Of a stretch of DNA of 10,617 nt, positions 1 to 7,200 are shown piece by piece. The stretch lies in the NCBI GenBank assembly GCA_031254955.1, contig JAIRTK010000347.1:1-10617 (forward strand), given 5' to 3'. The number at the start of each line of letters is the position of its first letter. The first letter of the stretch is position 1. Origin of the DNA: Opitutaceae bacterium. GTDB taxonomy: Bacteria > Verrucomicrobiota > Verrucomicrobiia > Opitutales > Opitutaceae. The notes under the pieces were generated by a model. That model had not been told where the DNA came from. It saw only the letters and a list, made by a program, of their open reading frames with translations, and did no database searches. The position numbers and the translations under genes were made by a program.

Positions 1-1326
1 GCGCCATTCGACGTAGCGATGCGTGACGGTGCGCACGGCGTAACCCATCACGCCGGGAACGGCGTCCTTGCGCATGGGCCACGGGCGCGGGAACTGGCTG
101 CGCGCTCCGGCGCGGCCCGGCGCGGCGGGGTTGCCGATATTGGGGACGAGGCTGCGGCCTTCGAGCTTTTCGCGCGGGGGCAGGCCGCAGAGTTCGACCA
201 GTGTGGGGTATAGGTCCAGCAGTTCGACGAGTGCGTCGGTGCGGACGCCGCGCGGGCGGGCGTCGAGCGTGGCGATGATGAGGGGCACGCGGGTGTCGGA
301 CTCGTAGCAGGTGGTTTTGCACCAGAGTCCGTGCTCGCCGAGATGGTAGCCGTGGTCGCTCCAGAGAACAATGACGGTGTTTTGGGCCAGACCGGTGCGG
401 TCGAGGGTGTCGAGGACGCGACCGATTTGCGCGTCGGTGAAACTCGTGGACGCATAGTAGCCGTGCCGCAGGCGGGCGATTTGCGCGGGTGTCAGCGGGC
501 CGATTTTGGGCATGTCCGAATACCCGCGCAGTTCCACGGAGTCGTGGAGGGCGATTTCCGGCGCGAGGCGGGGCGGAGCGGGGTGTTCGACGGGCGGGAT
601 TTTCGCCGGGTCGTAGAGATCCCAGTAGTGTTTTGGCGCGGTGAAGGGCGCGTGGGGTTTGCGAAAACCGACGGCGAGGAAAAACGGCGGCGAGCCGGCC
701 TCGCGCGCGGCGAATTTTTCGAGGGAAGCGACGGCGGCGGCGGCCACCCTGCCGTCGGGGTATTCGCTTTCGGGCGCGTCCACAAACTCGGTCGCCGCCG
801 CCTTCGAGCTTTTGCGGGGTTTGCGGTTTTCCGCCAAACGGTAGTCCTCCCGTTTGGGCATGGAGATGTGCAGCTCCGGCTCGTTCCATGAGGCGGCGTC
901 GCGTTTGCCGTCGTGATAGATTTTGCCGATGGCCTGGGTGCGGTAGCCGTTGAGTTTGAAGTGCTCGGGCAGCGGAACCACGTCGGGCGCGGTCTCGCGA
1001 AATTCCGCGCGCAGGTCCCACACGCGGAGGGAGTCGGGGCGGCGTCCGCTGAGCACCGACTGGCGGGAGGGGTTGCAAACGGCCTGCTGGGCGTAGGCGC
1101 GGCCAAACCGCGTGCCGCGCGCGGCCAGTCGGTCGATATGGGGCGTGATGGCGGCGGAGTCGCCGAAGCAACCGATATTCAGCCGCAGGTCGTCGCACGC
1201 GATGAAGAGGACGTTGGGGCGCGAGGCGGGCGTCGGCGCGGCAGGGGTGGTCGCCGGCGGTGCGGCGAGGCCTGGCGCGGCGAGGCCCGGCGCGGCGGCC
1301 AATATGGCGAGGGCGGTGGTTTTCAT
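1..1326 (-). CDS. Secreted sulfatase, iduronate-2-sulfatase-like, 3' end missing
   Basis: Type I, formylglycine-dependent sulfatase that should hydrolyse sulfate esters on a sugar polymer. The frame is open for 442 codons from the ATG at 1326 to the window edge, so the C-terminal part lies outside. Residues 1-36 are an Ala/Pro-rich export signal. The sulfatase core starts at RPNVLFIACDDLR (metal-binding D45, D46). CNPSR at 84-88 is the CxPxR motif whose Cys is matured to formylglycine. GKIYHDG (K135, H138), FRKPHAPF (H225) and SDHGYHLGEHGLWCK (D324, H325, K337) supply the remaining metal and sulfate ligands. This layout, including the motif order and the GRRPDSLRVWDL stretch after the active site, is that of iduronate-2-sulfatases (roughly SulfAtlas S1_7) rather than arylsulfatase A. 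The Cys form can be matured by FGE or by an anaerobic radical-SAM enzyme. No Shine-Dalgarno sequence precedes the ATG. The family is sure; the exact substrate (uronate or another sulfated sugar) is not. Confidence 0.93.
   Translation of the reverse strand, partial: MKTTALAILAAAPGLAAPGLAAPPATTPAAPTPASRPNVLFIACDDLRLNIGCFGDSAAITPHIDRLAARGTRFGRAYAQQAVCNPSRQSVLSGRRPDSLRVWDLRAEFRETAPDVVPLPEHFKLNGYRTQAIGKIYHDGKRDAASWNEPELHISMPKREDYRLAENRKPRKSSKAAATEFVDAPESEYPDGRVAAAAVASLEKFAAREAGSPPFFLAVGFRKPHAPFTAPKHYWDLYDPAKIPPVEHPAPPRLAPEIALHDSVELRGYSDMPKIGPLTPAQIARLRHGYYASTSFTDAQIGRVLDTLDRTGLAQNTVIVLWSDHGYHLGEHGLWCKTTCYESDTRVPLIIATLDARPRGVRTDALVELLDLYPTLVELCGLPPREKLEGRSLVPNIGNPAAPGRAGARSQFPRPWPMRKDAVPGVMGYAVRTVTHRYVEWR
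1262..1291 (-). repeat. 15-bp tandem duplication inside the sulfatase signal peptide
   Basis: Two adjacent 15-bp units (GCGGCGAGGCCTGGC on the plus strand, one mismatch) encode the doubled PGLAA step in the export signal (residues 12-21). The duplication is in frame and lengthens the hydrophobic part by five residues. Slippage is a simple explanation. Confidence 0.8.
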
Positions 1327-1353
1327 GGCAGATAATGAGTGGAGCGGGAGATT

Positions 1354-1380
1354 TCTGGAAAATATGTTTTTAATCGCGAA
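1354..1380 (-). promoter_or_regulatory. Shared upstream element before the sulfatase start (candidate)
   Basis: The plus-strand string TTTTTAATCGCGAA (1367-1380), preceded by an A-rich TCTGGAAAATATG stretch, closely matches 7684-7710 upstream of the NHL-protein gene. Read on the coding strand, TTCGCG begins 54 bp before the sulfatase ATG, against 55 bp for the other gene. The equal spacing suggests a promoter or operator. It could instead be the remnant of a dispersed repeat, since the same core forms the end of the inverted-repeat element at 7699-7788. Confidence 0.4.
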
Positions 1381-1381
1381 T

Positions 1382-1417
1382 GGGGGCGTAGGGGGGGGGC
1401 GTAGGAGTGCGTAGGGG
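1382..1417 (+). other. G-run cluster, possible G-quadruplex
   Basis: Runs of 5, 9 and 4 G are separated by CGTA and a short CGTAGGAGTGCGTA spacer. The 9-G run can count as two tracts, so four tracts are available on the plus strand. It lies 56-91 bp upstream of the sulfatase start on that gene's template strand. Folding is inferred only. Confidence 0.35.
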
Positions 1418-1419
1418 CG

Positions 1420-1492
1420 GAATGGACAGAATGGACAGAATGGACGAAATGGACGAAATGGACGGAATGGACACGAATGGACGGAATGCAGA
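1420..1492. repeat. Nonamer tandem array (RAATGGACR)
   Basis: About eight head-to-tail copies of a 9-bp unit with consensus GAATGGACA/G. The first six (1420-1473) are contiguous without indels. The seventh carries a 1-bp insertion and the last is degraded. It sits between the GH36 stop and the sulfatase start. The unit is a multiple of three, but the region shows no protein-coding character. It fits a minisatellite that can vary in copy number. Confidence 0.85.
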
Positions 1493-1529
1493 AAGATGGA
1501 GCAGGTGCGTGATTATTTAACTGATGTTT

Positions 1530-1585
1530 GGTGGTGAGTAGGGAGTAGGGAAGAGCGAGTGGCGAGTGGCGAGGAGTGGGTGGCT
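1530..1585. repeat. Degenerate heptamer array downstream of GH36
   Basis: Eight consecutive 7-bp units fit, with mismatches, the RGYRGYG heptamer of the longer array at 3839-3971. Units GGTGGTG, AGTGGCG and AGTGGCG match exactly; the others carry one to three changes. The array ends about 15 bp before the GH36 stop codon, so the alpha-galactosidase gene lies between two arrays of one family. The stretch 1327-1600 holds no gene: it consists of the shared upstream element, the G-run cluster, the nonamer array and this array. I see no convincing terminator hairpin there. Confidence 0.65.
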
Positions 1586-1600
1586 GAGTTGGCGGGGGTG

Positions 1601-3772
1601 TTATTCGCCGTCCGCCGTGATTTCAAACACCCCGCTTCTATACGCGCCTTTGACGGGGAAGTCGATGCCGGCCTCCATCAGGCGCCTGCCCGTGAAGCTC
1701 CCCTTCATCTCCTTGATCCGGTAGGTGGCGTCGGGCCGCAGGCCGCGCAGCCGCACCAGGGGGCTGCGCCGCGTGCCGGGCACGGTGTTGCCGGGATACT
1801 CGGCCAGATTATATACAAAGACCACGGCTTTCCTCCCGTCCGCGTCTGTATATTGGAGGACGCTCCGGTTTTCATCATGCGGGGAAACCAGCCGGCTGAC
1901 GCCGCCTTTCTGCACGGTTTCGCGGATTCTCTTGTAGTGCGCAATCTTTCCCCGCGCCAGCTTTCGCTGGCTGTCGTTCCATCCGGAGATGTCGCAGCCC
2001 ACGCCCAGAATCCCCGCCATGCACACGTCGAATTTATACTCCAGGGACAGGCTCCGGCGGTGCCAGTCTTTTTCGGCGACCCATGTGCTCATGGTGCCGG
2101 CGGGGAACAGGGCCAGATAGGAATCGTGGATGAAAATCCGGTCAACGGGGTCGGAGATGTCGCTCGGCCAGTTGCAGTCAAAACGGGCCATCATGCCCAG
2201 GTCCAGGCGTCCGCCGCCGCTGGAGCAGTTTTCAAACCAGACTTCGGGAAACTCGGCGCGCAGGGTTTCCACCAGGCGGTAGAGGTTCTCCACATACCGG
2301 ATGCGCACGGCCCGCTGCTCGCCGGCGGGGGCGGAGGGGAAGCCCGCGTCGCTCAGCGCCTTGTTCGCGTCCCATTTGATAAACTTGATATTGTTTTCCG
2401 CCAGCAGGTCGCGGAGGCTTTTATATAAATACCGCGCCACGTCCTCGCGGGCGAGGTTGAGCATGAGCTGGGGGCGTCTTCCGTGGTGGCGTCCGCGGTT
2501 GGGGAAATGCAGCACCCAGTCGGGATGCGCGCGGTAGAGGTCGCTGTCGGGATTGACCATTTCCGGCTCGACCCAGAGGCCGAAATCCAGGCCCAGCGCG
2601 TTGATTTTTTTTATCATGGGCGCCAGCCCGTCGGGAAACTTGCCCCGGTCCACGGTCCAGTCGCCCAGTCCCGCGCCGCCGTCTTTGCGGCCTTTGAACC
2701 AGCCGTCGTCGATCACAAACAGCTCCACGCCCAGCTCCGCGGCGATCTTGGCGAGGGCGAGTTGCTGCGCCTCGTTGACATCGAAGGTCGTGGCATACCA
2801 GCTATTATACAAAACCGGGCGCAGGCGGTCGCGCAGCGGGGCGGGCAGGATTTTTTCCCTTGCATATGCGACCAGCGCGGTGGTGACGCCGGCGGAGCCT
2901 TGCTCCGTGTAGCCAAAAATCATGCGCGGCGTGGTGAATTTCCGTCCGGGCTGGAGGTGTATTTCCTGGTCCCAAAAGTTGATGCCGCCCGCGATTTGCA
3001 CCGTCCCCGAAAAGGCTTTTTGAAAATCGACCCGCCAGTTGCCGCTGTGGCACACGGTTCCAAACCACGCCTTCCCGGCGGTCGCCCCGGTTTCCCCTTT
3101 GGGGCGCACCAGAAACGTCGATGCGCCGTAGGATTTGAAATCCCGGACCTGCAGGGTCTTCACTCCCTGCGTAAGCTCGGTGGTCTGCGGCACAAGTTCG
3201 TGCCCCCACGCGCCCGAGTAATGGGTCAGTTCATAAAGGTCTTTCGGCAGGAACACCGAGCCGGACAGGAGGTTTTCCACGCGGATCACGCCTTCCGCGC
3301 CGGCGTGGGCCACCTCCACCCATTTCTCGATCATGTCATATTCGGGCAGCGCGCGGATGAAGGAGGTGACTTCCAGCGGATAATAGTTGTCGCGCTGGAT
3401 GATTTTCAGCGTCTGGCAGCCGTCGATTTCCAGCAGTTCATGCGTTTTATATTCCAGTTCGATGTCGCGCACGCCGTCCGGGAAAACCGCCTCCAGCACG
3501 GGCATGGCCGACACCGTGCCGCCGCGCACGGGAAGCTCGTGGCCCGGCGGCCTGGCTTGGCCGGCCGGTTGCGACGGGTTTCCGAAATGCAGGGCGTTGA
3601 CTTCGCCTTTGGGGGACACGGCCAGATGATAAACCGCCGAGCGGGTGCGGATGGCCCAGCTTTTGCCGTCCTGGCCGGCAATGATGGCGTTTTCACGCGC
3701 GGGGCTGGAGGCCGCCGGCAGCCAGAGGCAGGAGCAGGCAAGCAAATAGGAAAGGAAGCGTTTTTTTGTCAT
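1601..3772 (-). CDS. Secreted GH36 alpha-galactosidase
   Basis: Hydrolyses terminal alpha-galactosides such as alpha-1,6-galactosyl side chains or raffinose-type sugars. The predicted protein has 723 residues, normal for bacterial GH36. Residues 1-25 form a Sec-type signal (MTKKR followed by a hydrophobic stretch and PAASSPA). Residues 30-300 are the N-terminal beta-supersandwich with the family string INFWDQE. From about 318 the (beta/alpha)8 barrel begins with YNSWYATTFDVNE, then VIDDGWF (353-359) and GLWVEPEMVNPDSDL. KWDAN carries the nucleophile D468; NCSSGGGRLDLGM follows; WPSDISDPVDR carries the acid/base D538. A C-terminal beta domain ends the protein. The ATG at 3772 is chosen because it opens the signal peptide. 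The frame stays open a further 182 codons upstream, but only through repeat DNA. No Shine-Dalgarno sequence is visible. The neighbouring sulfatase and rhamnosidase suggest that the galactose comes from a complex polysaccharide. Confidence 0.95.
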   Translation of the reverse strand: MTKKRFLSYLLACSCLWLPAASSPARENAIIAGQDGKSWAIRTRSAVYHLAVSPKGEVNALHFGNPSQPAGQARPPGHELPVRGGTVSAMPVLEAVFPDGVRDIELEYKTHELLEIDGCQTLKIIQRDNYYPLEVTSFIRALPEYDMIEKWVEVAHAGAEGVIRVENLLSGSVFLPKDLYELTHYSGAWGHELVPQTTELTQGVKTLQVRDFKSYGASTFLVRPKGETGATAGKAWFGTVCHSGNWRVDFQKAFSGTVQIAGGINFWDQEIHLQPGRKFTTPRMIFGYTEQGSAGVTTALVAYAREKILPAPLRDRLRPVLYNSWYATTFDVNEAQQLALAKIAAELGVELFVIDDGWFKGRKDGGAGLGDWTVDRGKFPDGLAPMIKKINALGLDFGLWVEPEMVNPDSDLYRAHPDWVLHFPNRGRHHGRRPQLMLNLAREDVARYLYKSLRDLLAENNIKFIKWDANKALSDAGFPSAPAGEQRAVRIRYVENLYRLVETLRAEFPEVWFENCSSGGGRLDLGMMARFDCNWPSDISDPVDRIFIHDSYLALFPAGTMSTWVAEKDWHRRSLSLEYKFDVCMAGILGVGCDISGWNDSQRKLARGKIAHYKRIRETVQKGGVSRLVSPHDENRSVLQYTDADGRKAVVFVYNLAEYPGNTVPGTRRSPLVRLRGLRPDATYRIKEMKGSFTGRRLMEAGIDFPVKGAYRSGVFEITADGE

Positions 3773-3838
3773 GCTGGGTGTGGCTATGTAATGGGTGTGT
3801 TTGGGAGGGCGGAGGGTGGGGAGGGCGTGGAGAGGGGG

Positions 3839-3971
3839 AGTGGCGAGTAGCGGGTGGTGAGTGGCGGGTAGTGAGTAGTGAGCGGTGAGTGGTGAGCGGT
3901 GGGTGGTGAGTGGTGGGTGGCGGGTGGCGGGTGGCGGGTGGTGAGTGGTGAGCGGTGAGCGGTGGGTGGTG
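3839..3971. repeat. Heptamer array RGYRGYG, 19 units, upstream of GH36
   Basis: Nineteen consecutive heptamers in unbroken phase all match RGYRGYG on the plus strand. Variants include AGTGGCG, AGTAGTG, AGCGGTG, GGTGGTG and three identical GGTGGCG in a row (3916-3936). Substitutions occur almost only as A/G and T/C transitions at fixed positions, with no indels. Imperfect units continue on both sides (3790-3838 and 3972-4000). The array ends 66 bp before the GH36 start and so lies in its probable leader or promoter region. Heptanucleotide short tandem repeats are known from cyanobacteria; I infer no function here. Confidence 0.9.
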
Positions 3972-4028
3972 GGTGTGATGAGTGGGGTGAGTGGGGGGTT
4001 AATAACTGATGTTACGCGCGGCCTTGGT

Positions 4029-4171
4029 CGTAGCGCAGACTTCCAAGTCTGCTTCAGGCTACGCACGTGTTGCGTGCTCGGCAGGTTGTCAGGCTTCTCG
4101 CTTCGCTCGGAATCCAATCTGCTGACGGGCCGATGGGCCGCTCTGAAGCAGGCTTGGAAGCCTGCGCTACG
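4029..4171. repeat. REPIN-like element: two inverted REP palindromes
   Basis: A 28-bp arm at 4029-4056 (CGTAGCGCAGACTTCC and onward) recurs as its reverse complement at 4144-4171 with two mismatches. Each arm contains its own palindrome (GCAGACTT-CC-AAGTCTGC and GCAGGCTT-GG-AAGCCTGC); the two changes are compensatory, so each palindrome is kept intact. The 87-bp spacer holds smaller inverted repeats (ACGCA/TGCGT, GGCC/GGCC). The layout is that of a REPIN, a non-autonomous element mobilised by RAYT transposases. No transposase is in the window. It lies 70 bp past the NHL-protein stop and could also act as a transcript end or stabiliser. A related palindrome occurs at 7819-7842. Together with the heptamer array it accounts for most of the 3773-4241 gap. 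Confidence 0.8.
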
Positions 4172-4197
4172 ACAGAGGAAGCCTGCGCTGCGACAGA
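4156..4197. repeat. 21-bp tandem duplication at the REPIN edge
   Basis: The right end of the REP arm plus its flank (GGAAGCCTGCGCTACGACAGA, 4156-4176) is directly repeated at 4177-4197 with one A-to-G change. It gives a second half-palindrome and suggests slippage or partial re-insertion at the element border. Confidence 0.8.
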
Positions 4198-4241
4198 GGG
4201 CGGCGCGGGCGGCGTTCCGGGGACATTGCCCGCAACGGGTG

Positions 4242-7200
4242 TCATCGACGCCGGCTTGAGAGTTTGCGGGAGGCGAGGAGCGCGGCGAGGGCGGCGGCGA
4301 AGCACCAGCCCGGCGCACCGCCGCCGCCGCCGCTGTTGTTGTTGTTGTTATTATTATTGCCGGGCGAATCGGGGTTGCCGGTCAGGGCTTCGATGGGGAG
4401 GGTCGTGACATCGTTGCCGTTATCAATGCGGCGGATGACGGCGTTGCCGGTGTCGGCCACGTAGAGGTGGCCGTCCTCGGCCAGGACGATGGAGGACGGA
4501 TGATCAAACAGGACTTCGCCGGGCGTGCCGTCCCGCCCGTCCTTGAGGCCGGCGTAGTTGGAAAAGCCTTCGGGGTAGAGCGTCGTGTGGAAGACGGTGC
4601 CGGAGCGAATGGTGCGGATGTGCGAGTTGCCGGTGTCGGCCACGAACACCCATCCGGCGGCGTCCACCGTGACGCCTTCGGGGGCGTTGAAGGTGGCGGC
4701 GGTGGTTTTCGCGCCGTCGTTGTGGCCGGGGGCGACGAGGGGGCGTCCGGCGAAGGTGGAAACGCTGCCGGTGGTCATGTCGATGTAGCGGATGGCGTTG
4801 TTGCCGGTGTCGGCGATGTAGAGGTTGCCGGCGAGGTCCACGGCGATGCCGGAGGGGGTGTTGAATTGCGCGGCGGGGCCGATGCCGTTGGCGAAGCCGG
4901 GGCCGGCGGCGCCGGCGATGATGGAGACGGCGCCGGCGGAGGTGATTTTTTTGACGAGGTGGTTGCCGGTGTCGGCCACGTAGAGGTCGCCGTTGGTGTC
5001 GTGGGCGGCGAGGGCGCGGGGTTGATTAAAGGCGGTGGAGAGGGTGGAGACGGCGCCGTCGGCGGTGACGAGGCGGATGGCGTTGTTGCCGGTGTCGGCA
5101 ACGGCGAGCGCGCCGGCGGCGGTGACGGCCACGCCGCGCGGCGCGTTGAAGAGCGCGGCGGAGGCGGCGCCGTCGGCATGGCCGGAGACGCCGGGCTGGC
5201 CGGCGAACACGACCGCCCTTCCGTCGGCCTGCGTGATTTTGCGGATGACGTGGGCCTGGGTGTCGGCGATGTAGAGGTCGGGGTCGGTCATGCCGGCGGT
5301 GGCGGTGATGCCGGAGGGGGAGAGGAGCGTCTCGGCGAGGAGCTGGAGGGTCACGGTGTCGCTGTAAACGTCCTCGGTGTGATTCATCGCGACGAAGCGG
5401 TATTGCCAGCCGTTTTTGCCGGCGGTGTTGACGATGGAGAGGTGCGCGGTGGCCGCGCCTTGGTAATCGGCGGAGCCGGTGATGTCGGCCCAGTCGCCGG
5501 AGCCGCCGTCGCGGCGGTATTGCCATTTGAAGGAGGGCGCGGGCACGCCGGTGGCGGAGGCGATGAGGTCGAGGGAGTGGGGGCCGATGACGACGGGTTG
5601 CGTGGCGACGAGGGGGGCGAGCGCGGAGGGTTTTTCGGCGACGGTGTAGCCGCCGCTCATGGGGAGCGGCACGATGGCGCCGGCGGCGGTCTTGAGCGTG
5701 ATGGCTCCGGTGGTGATGCCGGCGGGGACGCGCACGGTGATTTCCGTGTCGGTGCGCGAAACGAAGTCGGCGGCGGCGATCGCCATGTCGCCGAAGAGGA
5801 CGGTGGCAACGTCGGCGAGTTTTACGCCGGTGATGGTGACGGGGTTGCCGGGGTAGATGGTCTGGTAGTCGATGGCGCTGACGGAGGGCGGGAGCGCGGC
5901 GGGGTCGGAGAGGCCGCGGCTGAGGCCGTGGTCGGTGCGCACGACGAGTTCGGCGGGGTTGACGGCGGTGACGCCGGCGGGGAGCGTGGCTTTTATTTCA
6001 GTGATGCTGTAATCGGGGGCGAACTCGGCGGGCTGGCCGGCGACGAGGATTTCCTTGAGCGCGGTGAAGTTGATGCCGGTGATGGTGACGGTGCTGCCGG
6101 TGACGGTGGCGCCGGTGACGGCGGGCGCGGGCAGCGGGGGCAGGCCGCAGGCGGCGCGGAAGGCGTAGGTGTCGAGCGGGCGGCTGAGGCGGTAGGCGTT
6201 GGCGTATTGATAATAGTAGCCGACGTAGATAAAGATGTGCTGCTGTCCGGCGGCCTCGTCCACGATGGAGCCGCCGGGGTGGAAGCCGTCTTTGTTATAG
6301 ATATCGTCGGTGCCGACGGAGCTGTTGCCGCCGCAACTGATGCCGCGGCGTTCGACGAGGTTGCCGTCGAAGCGCCAGGTGGTGCCGCCGGCGAGGAGGT
6401 CAACGGGGTCGATGCTCCAGAGGTTGAGCGAGTTGTTGCATTGGGAGAGGTCGGTCGGGTCGTCGGGGAGGGGGTTTTCGGCGCCGTTGCCCCAGCGGGA
6501 GGATTGGATGACCTCGATGCGGCCGGTGACGGGGTTGTGTATAACCTCGGGGGTGTCGTGAGCCTCGCGGGCGCTTTTGCCTCTGGCGACGGGGGTGGCG
6601 CCGTTGCCGGCGATGGTGGTGCGGGCGGTGGTGAAGGTGACGGCGGAGAAGGGCGCGCCGGGGGTGTGTTTATAGACGTTTTGGGTATAATAAAACTTGC
6701 CGGTGGCGGAGTCGTAGCCGTGGGCCGGGGTGTAGTCGCGTCCGATGATGACCATGTGACCGGGTCCCCAGGTGGCGAGGGCAGGCTCGACGTTGCGGGA
6801 GTTGGTGGCGTTGCGCCACGTTTTGATTTCCCACGTTTCGCCGGCGTCAACGCTGCGGGCGAGGAAGTTTTCCCCGTCGACGGCGCTGCCGGTTTGCTGG
6901 CCAAAGGGGACGACGAGGCCGAACTCGGGGTGGCGGATCATATTCGGGCCGGAGTGGACGGCGTTGAGCGGCATGTCGGCGAGGGCGCCGGGCTGCTCGC
7001 GCCAAGTGACGCCGCGGTCGTCGGAAAGATAGATGCGGAAGTTTTTTTCCGACGGCAGGGTGTCGTTTATTTTTCCCGTGACGGCGACGAGGCGGGCGGT
7101 GCCGGTGGCGGCGCCGGCGATGCTTTCGGCGACGGTGGTGCCGGTGTAGGCCCACGAGAGGGCGTGCATGCCGGCGTAGTCCCACTTGCTGCCGGCGCCG

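Noticed and set aside
331..1335. Plus-strand open frames opposite the sulfatase
   Set aside because: The minus-strand frame carries all sulfatase motifs continuously to the window edge; the plus-strand products are Arg/Gly/Val-rich shadows.
1601..3772. Lipoprotein signal on GH36 (LLAC at residues 10-13)
   Set aside because: The Cys comes too early, with a hydrophobic stretch continuing after it. A Sec signal cleaved near PAASSPA fits better.
2483..3850. A 455-codon plus-strand open frame opposite GH36
   Set aside because: No recognisable domain; antisense shadow of a well-supported glycosidase gene.
3839..3971. CRISPR array
   Set aside because: The units are contiguous 7-mers without spacers, and no cas gene is present.
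4029..4171. Simple rho-independent terminator after the NHL gene
   Set aside because: The palindromes have almost no loop and are not followed by a T-run on the minus strand. A REP/REPIN reading explains the paired arms better, though an effect on transcript ends is possible.
3773..4318. A 182-codon N-terminal extension of the GH36 frame
   Set aside because: It reads only through the REPIN-like element and the heptamer array (Thr/His/Pro/Ser-rich). The signal peptide begins at the ATG at 3772.
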